The notes under the pieces: generated by a model
The model's database searches: none
Told to the model about the DNA's origin: nothing
Seen by the model: the letters and a program-made list of their open reading frames with translations, nothing else
In this document: piece after piece, positions 24,001 through 36,000 of the stretch
How positions within the stretch are numbered: position 1 is the first letter of the stretch
How the letters are laid out: every line of letters starts with the position of its first letter
Made by a program: the position numbers and the translations under genes
Assembly (NCBI GenBank): GCA_964605645.1
Contig: CAZSDJ010000009.1
Span: 1 to 50,669, forward strand
Length of the DNA stretch: 50,669 nucleotides
Origin: PXAH01 sp964605645
Lineage (GTDB): Bacteria; Omnitrophota; Gorgyraeia; Duberdicusellales; 4484-171
Reading direction: 5' to 3'

Positions 24001-27000
24001 AGGTAACAGTTGATTTCGGTATAGAAGATTATGAGAGGGTAGAGTTAGGGCCTCTGGTCAATAAACTTTGGGCGCCTGAATACATACAGGTTTTTGAAAG
24101 AGAAGATGGAACAAGAGTGGTTATCCCGGCAATAATTGAGTTTGCAGATATGAGAGTTAATCCAGATGGTTTAGATGAGGAAGAAATTCATGGTTATGAA
24201 GAGCAGAATGAAGGCGAACATAAAGGTAAACTAAAAGCTATAAGCAATCCTCCTGCAAGCGGTATCCAATCTGATGAGCCAATAGAAAGGAGTATTTCAG
24301 ATATTGCTGATAATGCAGAGAATAATAATGAAGCTCAGATTAACCAAGCTCCGCAGGTTTATGATGATTTAGAAGCCTACTTTAAATCCTTGCACAGGTT
24401 AGCTAGAGAATCACAGGAGTATAAATACCGCCGAGCTGTTTATGAGTGGTTAAATAAAGTTTATAGAAAGTTGCCTCAAGCTCAGGAGAAGGTAAGGATT
24501 GATTTAGATAATAAAATGTATATGGAATATATTATTGCCCAGTACCAACAGTGGTACAAAGAAAGGGTTGATTGGATTAATGAGAATATAGCTGAAAGGC
24601 AGGAAAGATTAGAGCAGGCCCGGGTTAATTACCAGCAGGAGGTAGAAGATGCAGAAGAAGGAATCAACAGCTTAAAAGATAATTTAGCCCAGGTTCAACA
24701 AACAAGGGAAGAGCTGGAAGCCCAAAAAGGCTATTGGGAAGATGAAGAGAACGAAGGCCTAGTAGATTATTATGATGAACTATTAACTGCTAATAGCCTG
24801 CAGATGAGCCAAATCCAGCAAGAGATAACCGATTCCGCTGTTTATCTAAAGCGCCTGGAGATGAAAGATATATCTTTAGATGTTAACCTGGATTTAGTAG
24901 ATGCTCAAAACAGCCTCCAAATATGGCGGCAGAGAAGGGAGGTTCTCTCCGAAGCTGATAACTGGTATGAAAACCCGAAACAGATGAACAATACCTGGGC
25001 AGAAACTCAGCTTCAGGCTGCAGGCGAACAGCTTTTTGATGCCGAAGCAGGCGTAGAATACCTTGAATCTAAGTTAAACAACGCTGAGCAAGGAACAGTA
25101 TTCTACCAGAGTGAACTGGCGCAGGCACAAGCGCAGCTGGAGTCGTTAAACAGCGAATCAGATACTTTGAATGCAGATGGCTCTCAGGAATGGTCTGTTG
25201 CCTGGATAGAAGGCCAGTATGAAGATGCTTTAAATAACGGGCAACAGGAAGATATTGACTACTGGCAGGTTCGCCTTGAGCATGCACAGGCCCGGCTAGA
25301 TGAGTTAGATACAGAATTAATACCGCCTGCAGCGGATAATGTGGCGCAGAAAGAGCAGGATTATGAAAGTGCAGTTGAGCACCTGGAAGATACTGAAGAA
25401 GATTTAGAAGAAACCAGAGAATATTTATCTGAAGTCCGGGAAGAAACCGGAAAAGCATTGGAGAAAGCAAGAGAGTTTTTAAGCTGGAGAACCGAAACTA
25501 TAAACGAAGGGATTGAGCTGCTTAAACGGTTCCTAGATTCAAGAGATCAAATGCTTGATTTAACCAGCGAAATTGCTGAGAACTCAAGAGAAATTCAAAG
25601 ATACAGAGAAAGGCTTTATCAGCAAAGGGATAAGATCTTAGAAAAAAGTAAGCAGCTGCAGAAAAAATATCCTCACCTACCTTTATTTACAGAAGCAGAA
25701 CTTAAAGAATTAATAGAGTCTGAAAATCCACAGGGTTATTTGGGGACATTTATGATGGATAATTTCTTAGGAAACAATACCCAGGTAACTGGTTTATTTG
25801 AGGTATTAGGAAGCAAGATTGATTTATACAGTTTATCTATCCAACATGAGGGAACATCGCAAACACATCAAAGAGGGGTAGGCGTAAGAACTCCTTTAGG
25901 CAAGAATGCAATGAACTTATTTGCCGTCGGAGTGGCTGACAGAACTCTTTATAGGGAGATGGAGCCAGATGAGTATGAAAAATGGCATGAAAGAAGATTA
26001 ATTTTATTTGATAATTTTGCTTATTCAAAGGGCGACCTTTCTTTAGCTTATGTTGGTTATGCAGATATTTCATTGGATGAAGACAGCAACATCCATGTTC
26101 ATGATATCCACATCCGGGACGATTTATCTGACAAATACTTTGTTGACTTAAGAGCAGGCGGGGTATTTACTGACGCAGAAGATACTGTAGGTATAATTGC
26201 TCATAATGATGAGGGCCAAGAGATTGCTTTACCCAAAGATATATTTGTTAAAGAACAGTTAATTTACACCAGTGTTGGCTTTGGCTGGCAAGATAGACAG
26301 TCAGGTAAGAGCTGGAGAGTATTTATAAGGCCGGAATGGGATACCTCAAACTGGGCTTCTCGGGATTTTTATCCTTACTTGGGAGCCGAAGGAAAAATGC
26401 CGGTTGATTTCTTATCAACAGAGAATGTAGAAACTTCAACAGGCGCAAAGGCAATGTATGCCGGTTCTGATTCACTTAAAGCTCTAGGTTTTGTTCAGGT
26501 TGATTTACCAGAAGACATAACCTTTAAAACAGAAGGCGGTATAAACGGTAAATACAATACAGAATCATTAACATTTACTTTAGGAGTACCTGTACCATTT
26601 ACCGATGATATGGGTGTTGAGTTTGAGTATGGAATTAACTGGGTTGACGGCCAAAGCTATGACGGCTATGGAATAAAATTCGGCCCGCTTTTTGAAATTG
26701 GAAAAGAAAAACCAATACAGCTGCCCGGTGTTAGCTGCGATGTACCTAAACTTTTTGAACAACTGCGGCCGCGTACTTCAAGAGGCCCGCCGGTTGTCTC
26801 AGCACCTCCTGTAGTTAGAGCCCAGGAAGCAAGAACTGCAGATGGCAGACTGTTCATTCCCGGCCCGGCTGCCTACCAAGAGATACAAGAGTTAGAAAAT
26901 GTCTGGGGTTTAGGTTATATATTAGACGGCAAGAGAGTATTAGTATTAGATGAACAAGATTATGCTAACAGCCGTCCTCTTAATTCTTTATCAGAAGAAG

Positions 27001-30000
27001 AACTAAAACAAGAAGGAATAATTTACCGTGAAGGCGAAGGCTATTTTGTATATATCGCAGAAATAGATGATGAAGTCCGGATATCCAAAGATGATGGCCG
27101 GACTTTAATCTTTCCTACCGATAAATCCGATTATCCTGTAATCGTAAGAAGCGGAAAACTTGCCTTAGATTTCTTTGCAGAGTTTTACAGCGAAGATTCC
27201 GATGCAGCAGCTGTAATTATCCATGACAATCCTGGTTTTGAGAAAATTACCGCAGATGAGCTGGAAAGTTTAATCGTTGGAGGCCAGATTTATGTTGATG
27301 TAGTAAGAGATAGAGACGGCAATATCGTTTATAAATTTGGTGAACCGGTTTATAGGTATTTTGCCGGCAAAAACGGCCAACTTTTACTTAATTTAGAAGG
27401 TTATCAGATTCTGCAGAGATTATCAGAACAATATATAGTTATCCCTGTATTAGCCGATGGTGAAGCTAACTTAAGACAGCTTGTTTATGTGACAGAAGCT
27501 GAGCTGGCAAGAAACTGGCAAGATTATGTTGCTAGATACAACATCGAATTAGTTATAAAGGCCCATAACGGAAATGACTATCTTCTTTCTGTTCCTGCAA
27601 CCGAAGATACTGCCGGAGCTTTCGATACAGATACTGAAAATCCCCTCTTAGGAATCTCCTTACCTATATATATAACAGAAAGACAGCTTGCTTTCTTAGA
27701 AGACAGGGCTTACCTAGATAATTCAGGAAGATTATACTGGCTGGATCAAGAAGGTAGAGTTTGGGCCATGGAAGAAGGGCGAGTTGTTTTAGAAGATGTA
27801 TTACCGGATAAATACAGCCAGGTTGTCGCTTTCCTCAGCATGCCCAATAAACAAACAGGAACTTTGATTACTCCTTTGACTGCTTCGGATTTAGCAGAGT
27901 TAGTTAAAGAAGACGGATGGCAAGGGTATCATCTTTTTGGGCCTCAATCTTACAGAATAGAAGGCGGCCAAAAACAGTACATGTGGTACTTTGACAGCAA
28001 CGAAAACGGTGTATTCGATACCGGTGAAGATGAAACAGCCTGGCTTCCTTATCCGGCAGCAAGGCATCTTCTAGAAAATCAGGGCTTAAGAAGAACAGCC
28101 GAAGGTAGGTTATTAAATGGCTGGAATCCGGTATATATGACCGGAGTCAGAGATAATGAGGGTAACTTTATCCCAATGGAATTTAATGCCCAAGGGGAAG
28201 CCAAGTTGCAGGAAATTTATGCCCAATATCTTTTAGCAGTAGATAGAGAAGGCGGAACTCATTATTTTAAGAGAGCTGAATTAGCAGAAAATTTTGACAG
28301 AATAGCCCAAATTTACTATGAAGGCGGCACTATAATGCAGTTAGGAAAAGGCGGCGTTACTACAGCCTTCTACTATTTTGGAGAAGGCCTGGAAAGTTCA
28401 CATGTGGTTTCTATAACAGAAGGTAAAGCTGAAGTTTATAGATTAAATGCAGATGGCACCTGGGGTGACCCTTCTCTTGGTAGAACCGAATATATGGGAG
28501 TTCGTTATATAAATCTTGCAGAAGAAGCTGATTACAGAAAAGGCGTACGTATCTATGTTAATCCAGGCAAATTAGGAACAATTGGGGTTGATGCCTGGGG
28601 CAGGACTGTTTTGATTTATAAAGACGGCAGGTTTACTTTAGATGTAGGAGATACTTTTGAAGATGCAGTTAGAATTGATGCAGGCCTCAAAGATTTAGAA
28701 GGTATAGATGCAGATAACGGGGCTGTAAGGATTTATGATGCCGGCGACTGGGAAGATAGTAATTTTGAATCTAATATAACAGATGAACATATCGGCTGGG
28801 CAATAACCGCTAGAGAAGATATGAGGATTACAGGCGTAGATGACCGGTTTAACCTTACCCGCCAGGTTAAAAGAAACGGCGAACCTTTTGATAATATGCT
28901 TGAGTACATCGGCGTAAATAGTGTAAGGGGAGAGTTTGTCAGGTATTATGATAGAGGTGAAGTTGAAGTTATCTTATCTGAAACCGAATCAGATATCTAT
29001 ACTTACAATCCAGATACATATCAGCTATCTGATGCACCTATTGCCCATGTTGGAAGAATTGCTGAGATAACCTTGCCTAATGGAGATACAGCCAATGTAT
29101 TAGAGCGTAGAGGTGACAGCCCACGAGTATTTGCAGTTGATTCTGAAACCGGTGAGGAAATAGTTCAGTTCTTCACCAAACCGAGAGTTATAAATGGTAC
29201 CCCAACCAGAGGTGTAGCAGTTTTAGACCTAGGCCAGACCGCAAGTATACTTTCAGAAGAAATAAGAGATGCAAGAGGTTATCAAGAAGATTATCCGGTA
29301 AAGACAATATATGCCTTTGATGCCGATTATAATATTCTAGAGAATTTAGACATTAGAGGTTATGCGGTAGAAGTAGAAGATAAAATTCAGGGCCACGAGG
29401 ATTGGGTACTTATCGAAGAAATCATTCCCACCGGCAAGGTCGAGGCAATTAGGGCGATTGATTCAGCCGGCGATGAACGAGCAAAGATTTCACAGCTTCC
29501 CGAAGGCGGGTATTCGGTTGATTTAATTTATTATGATGAAGACGGGGAGATTAGCCGAGTAACTAGATATCATAGCACAAAGCAAGGAAGCTTATTTGAA
29601 TTAGGAGATAAACAGTCTACTTTTGAGGTGTCTAAGGGGGAGAAAATCACCGAAGAAATAGCCGAATTTGAAAAAGTACGAAGATTCTTAGAAAAATTAG
29701 ATTTAGAAGATTTTGGATTTGGGGAATCCTATCCTCAAATATTTAGCAAAATATTGAATGAATTAGATTGTTTCGAAGAGGATATTTATTCCGGGGTGCT
29801 GCGCAAAGAAAATTATGATGAAATTACCCTATATAGATTAAGAGGAGCTTATAGAGATTACATACTGGCAAGGCATAATGCTGACGGCAGTTGGCAGATT
29901 AATTTAAGATGGGATAAAGATGGATATTCTACGCAGGCAATAAAAATAAAATTAACCGGTAATAACGGAGATATAGCTATCCTCAATTCTTCCCAGGATT

Positions 30001-33000
30001 TCACTTTGTTAAATGCAGACAATAGAAAAGAGTTAAAAAAACAGGTGAATAGAGCATTCCGAGAAACGGTAGAAAAAGAAGATGAAGAAGAATTAAGGCA
30101 GTATTTATCTCAATACGGGATATTTGCTGGAGACAGTGATTGGGCCGGGAATTTATCTTTAAGTTTAACAACAGAGTATAAAAAGAAAGGTATAGAAGAA
30201 GTAAATGAGAGTGCAGAGAGTACAGATAGCGGAGGAACCGTAGGATACACCACACAGGCAGAAAAGGAAAGTATTATTATCCGTATTCCTGATGATCCTT
30301 GGAACAGGAGTATAGGTAAGATATTAATTAAAAATGACGGGGAATATGTCCTTACTATTAGAAGGTATGATTGGCAGAAAAAATATAATGTTCCTGCAGG
30401 AGTCTTGCCCGGCAGTGTAAGCTTTAAGGCTGAAAAGCCTAAAGGTTTAAGGGGCAAGGGCAAAAGGTTATTCGGTTTAAACAGCCCAGACATAAAGAGA
30501 GTAATTCGTTTTTATGATGGTAAGGACGAAAATGGTAATTTTGTATATGGATTAAAAGGGCATAAAGTCCTTCTTGAGGAAACTGTTACTCCTTCGGGGA
30601 GATTAGTAAGAGAGAGAGGCCGTCAGGTCCTCCTTTGGTTTAAACAAACACCGGTAATTTTTTCGGCAAGAAACGATGAAATAACTACTTATGATACCGG
30701 CGCTTCCTGGAGAAAACCGGAACGCACCGTTATAATTGAGAAGCGTAACGGCAGAGAAGGTAAAACAATTAGAGATTTTATAAAAATAGAATTTTCGCCG
30801 GATAGCAAAGATAAATATATTACCCAATATGTAAAAGAGTGGGAAGTTCAATCGCCGAAGAGGAAGCGTTTCTATAAGTATTATTACGACAGAAACGGGG
30901 ATTTTCAAGGCAAAGAATTGTATCATGATCCGTTGAGTTTGGCCAGCAAATTTGGAAAATTAACTAATGAGATTGGGCTTGGAAAGGCATTAGGAAAAGT
31001 TTTCGGTGGGATAATATTCTTAATTGGTATAAGTTTGGCAGTTTTAAAAGTATTTAAAAATATAGCTACTAATAAAAAGAATAAAACAGCAAGAGATTGG
31101 AATAAAGCCACAAAAACAAATGTTAACCAGAATCAAAACCCGGCTTTAGCAAGAATTGGCAGGAATTTAGAAGATATAAATAAGGAAAGATTTATTGGTA
31201 TCCCTCAACTCCCCGGAGATTTGTCTTCGGCTAGGAATACGGCCGAGATGTTGGAGAAGGTATCAGAAACAATCAGAGAGGGCGCATTAAGCATTATTAA
31301 GGATGAGTTTTACCCTGACTGGGAGAAAGAAAAGGATATTGCCGGAAAAGATGTTGATGCTGACAATAAAGCCTTTGTAAGAAGGCTGACCGAGAACTTG
31401 GCTTATTATTTAGCTATATTAGACGGTTTTAGCTGGGATAATTTAAAAGATTTACGCGGTTATGGTGCTGATATTCGGGGGTTTGAGCGCTGGCTAAGGC
31501 AGGCCGGTGTTGGCGGAAAAGAAATTGCAGATAAAAAAGATATAGAAAAATTCTTTAAAAATAATCCTTTTTTATCATTGATAATGTTTGAGATGGCAAT
31601 GGATGAAATCGGCGCCTATTTTAGAACCGAGTCGGTTAACGTAAGGTATTATTACCTTTACAGGTTAATTCAAAAACAGATAAACCCGGCAAACCTCAAA
31701 GCAATGGATATCTATGATATAAGAGGCGAAAAAGATAAAATGGAGAAGTTCTTTGGGATATATAAAGAATTAGAGGTAAGAAAAGACCAGCAGCCTCTTA
31801 TCGAAGATATGCAGGAGGTGTTTTCTTCTCTTGAAAATATCGAAGGCGAGGAAGGTTTTATATCTTTACGGGATAAATACCTCGCGGCAAGCAGTGAAAG
31901 TGAGAAGGGAGCTATTCTTGATTCAATCTTGCAAAAACATAAACCGAGGGCCGGCGGAATCTGGGCAAAAGTTATTATTGGCAGTTTGGTTCTTGTTCCC
32001 CTTCTCCCGATAACACTTGGTGTTACTGTTATCTATAATCTTTGGCAGTTGGGTAGAAAGGTTTTTACAGGAAAAAGTGACTTTAAATTTTTATTGGGCT
32101 TTAAATCTTTAGGTAAACTCTACAAGGATACTCCGATTCTTTCAGCTGTCTCTAATATGGGGGCGCCGCTTGCGGTTCTTATTCTTATCGGCGCAGGCAG
32201 TATTCTTATTCCTGTTTTAGGCTTTTCTGTCAGTTGGCTTTTTATTCCCATAGGAATAACCTTACCCGGCTTACTGCACTCATCTCTGGGAGCAGTAGTG
32301 TTTACTGTTGGGATAAGCGTTGTAGCATGGCTTTTAAACAGGTGGACTTCAACTAATCCGATGGAAAGTTTAGTTGCTCCGACAGATAAAACTCAGGATG
32401 AGCAGTTGATGGAAAAACGGCCGGTATATTTCTATCTTTATGCCGGTTTAACTTTGATTTTCGGATTTATGCTTAACGCCCATTTAGTTTCCTGGACTTG
32501 GCCGGTAATAACTAACTTTTTCTCCAGTACTTGCGCATTAGGGCCGCTAGTTTCTGTAGGTATGAGCGCAATGCCGTTGTTATTTTTTACCAGCTTTATA
32601 GCGATTTTAACTTTCCGGGCTTTTCATTATTTATTCCAGATGAAGTTTTCCTGGTATGCTTCCAAAGAAACAGGTAAGGGTGAGATTAAAGCAGGAAAAT
32701 TAAAACAGGCTTTCAGAGGATTTAAAGAAGCCAAGAAAAAAATCGAAGGTGAAGAATTCATAAAAGATTTAGGCAATGAAAGCTCAAGAGGCGCATATTT
32801 TAAGAAATTATGGGAAAGATTTCTGGATATCCAGTTTATTACCGGTGAAATTGACCGGGATGCTAAACAGTGGTTAGAGGGATGGCTCAATGGAGGCAAG
32901 TGGAAAAAACAAAAAGATGTTAAGGAAGGCACAATCAGCGAAGATGCTCAGGAAAGAATCGCCCGCTTTGCCGAAGGCTGGCTGATGGATTTACCGCCGG

Positions 33001-36000
33001 CCTTAAGATGGTTATCTATAATTCCTTTTGGGGTCTATATATCAGGAAGCGGATTCAGGAGTTGGACTAAGGACAAGAAAGATCCACTTTTTGCAAAGCC
33101 GTCAATGGTTGTGCTTCAGAAGGTCTTCGAGGGGCAGGAAACCGCTTTGAATCTATTTATCCGAAGTTACCGGACTCAATGGGAAAACATTGTAAAGGAT
33201 ATGGACAAAATTATAGAAGCTATTGCCAAAGAAGATAAGGACATAATGGGGAATACGTCAGTTAATATTCCTGCCCCGCTTAAGGCAGAGCTGTTAACCC
33301 TTTCCGGGAAACGGCTATTAACCGATTTGCCATCATATCAGGCTTTAGACAGTACAACCAGGGATTATCTGGATAAAGCTATTTGTTACTGGGCAATCCG
33401 GAAAGCTTCCTGGATGCCGGCAAAGCAGCTTTATGAGGCTACAGAGATTATTGATACCTTCGAAGATTTTACCCGGATGTGCTTTCCGGAAAGTAGCAAT
33501 GAGCAGTATGAAAAGGATATTAAATATTTAGTGGGTAGAAAGACGCAAATCCTTCTTCCTAATCGTACAGCTAAAGATGATACTGAAGCCGAAGAAAGGT
33601 TAAATAAAATACTTGAAAAATACCCCGGAGTTGTAGAAGGTACCAACGGTAATAAGGCAAAGGTATATAACCCTGTTTCTAAAAAGGTAGAGGTAAGCGC
33701 CTACACTCCGGAGAGTCCAAGATTAGGGGTTAGCGGTGTGAAAGTTCCCGGCCAGGCGATGAGTTTTCCGTTTCTGAGGGTTTTATTTCCTATCTATACA
33801 GATAGTAACAGCGGATTTATGGTAGAAGAAGTAGCCCGTTTGCCGTTTTCTTTAACTCAAGTCAATGAGTCTATGCCTTATAATTTGACTACAGACTTTT
33901 TGTCTTATGGAGAACGTATTTACCATAAGAATCTGACTACCGAAGGAAAAGCTTCTAATTGGTCGGATGAAACTTGGGTTATAGTTAATCAGCGGATGAT
34001 GAGCCACGCAGATCCTAAAGGGGCGGTTTCCTTTTACGGGCATCCCGGCGGCGCTCATGTTGGCCAGATGCGGGCGGTTAATGCTCAGCCTTTTGACCGG
34101 CCCTCAGAGGATATTGTCTTCGGCTGGAGGATGATGGAGAATGGCTTTAGGACACACAATTCGCAGCATGTTATATTCCTTAAACAGCGGCCACCAAGTT
34201 TTATAGAGGATATAACGCCTCCTAAGATGAAGTTTAGTGCCGGCGCGGGGGATTTGATGAATTCTGTGTTAAGAAGTTTTATGAGGAGTAAAAATGTTTC
34301 GCTTGCTCGTAAATATATGAATTTAAGTGTGTTGTTTTTTTACCCCGAACACTTGTTTATCTTACCGGTGCAGTTTTTATATGTAGCCGGTGTATTATTT
34401 TTAGGGATAGCCGGCTATGTCAGTTTTCCTTTTAATTTATTGTTTGGCATTGTAGGTTTGATAGTGTTAGGCCAGGCAATTACTTCACAGCAGTGGCTTT
34501 TGCTGGTAGAAAAGTACGGCTTTTGGAAAGGAACGGGAAGATTTTTTATGCTCTTTCCTTTAAATGTGGCTTACTTCTTGCCGATTGTGGTAATGTATCC
34601 GGTAGCCTTTATTCGAGGGCTATTAGGCAAAGCGGGATTCATTTCTACTGCTAAGGCTATGCCTTTAAAATGGATTAAGGCTGTGGAATTGTTTACTGGG
34701 AAAGATGCTGAAAATGAAGAGATTACCCAAAAGGATATATGGTATAAACGTTTTATTATTGGATATGCTGCAGGAATTCCTCTTTTAATAGGCGGATTAG
34801 CTTTTTTAGGAGGTCTTCCTGTATGGGCTAGCCTGGCCTTACCTTTTATCCCACTTATTATTTCTTCTTTTCTTATCTGGCATGAGATTAAGAGTGACGA
34901 TAATATTATGCCTAGAATACCAATCCTTGTAGCCGGGGCATTGCTGCCCTTTATAATCAGCGGTATCCTTATCTGGCAGCACTTTAGGATTATCTGGTCT
35001 TTACCTTATATAATCCTGCCGGTATTAGCCCTGCTTACCCCGCTTTTACGCCAGACACCTCTGGCAATGAAGATTCATAACGGCAAATGGATTGGCAAGA
35101 AAGGGATATTTGTGGCAGCTGAACTTGTTTTCTTGGGAGGTTTAATGTGGTTGGGCAGCGGCCTGTTAGCTTATGCCGGTCTTAGTTTATTGCCTGTGGG
35201 TATTTTATCATTATCGGCAGAAGGAATAATAGCCGGAGCACTTGCCTTCTTCTGGATAAACTGGGAACTGATTTTCCGGGAGCTGCAGCAGATCGGGCGT
35301 TTGGGAGCGCTTGATAGTAAGTTGATTAAACTTGCCAAGAGCCATTTTGATGGCTTAACAGATTTAAGCCAGGGCAGGAAATCATATTGGCAGTCTCTTA
35401 CTCCTCAACGAAAAGAGGATCTTCGCTATAAGGCAAGACAGGAGATATTAGCTAAATATCAAGGAAAACAATTACCTTTATTCATTAATAATGAAGTTGA
35501 GATGCTGGCCAAAAAGAAAGCAGAAACTCAGTTAATAACAAATTCTCAATTATCAGCAGATATCTGGAAATCTGCAGGGACAAGGGTTCAGAAACATTTC
35601 TTGAAACAAGCTGAGGGCGATAAAAATAGAGCTAAAGAAACTGAGGGCAATGAAGATAGAGCTAAAGAAAAATTATATTGGGCAGTTGAATCCAGAAGAC
35701 GGGATGTGGTAGATAAAAAATTAACGGAAGAAGCCAAACGATTAATAGCAAATCCTCAAGTTCTTCAAGGTTTGCGCAAGGTTCGCCGTCAAGGTGCTAC
35801 TCCGCAGCTGGTTAACGATTTTATCAGAAGCATCTGGGCTAACCTCCAGCCTTTAGCTTTAAGAGCAGCTCTTTATGATTTAAACGATAACGATTCTGCT
35901 GCTACCAGAAAAGCCCTGTTTGACAAGCTGGATGAGCTGAATAAGGAGAAGCAGCAGAAGGTGGCAGATAAGAAATTAAAGAAGAAAGCCAAACGATTAA

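Noticed and set aside
20690..25690. TolC-type efflux protein
   Set aside because: The coiled coils and barrel-like strands are in separate blocks and are far longer than TolC. There is no interleaving of strands and helices as in that family.
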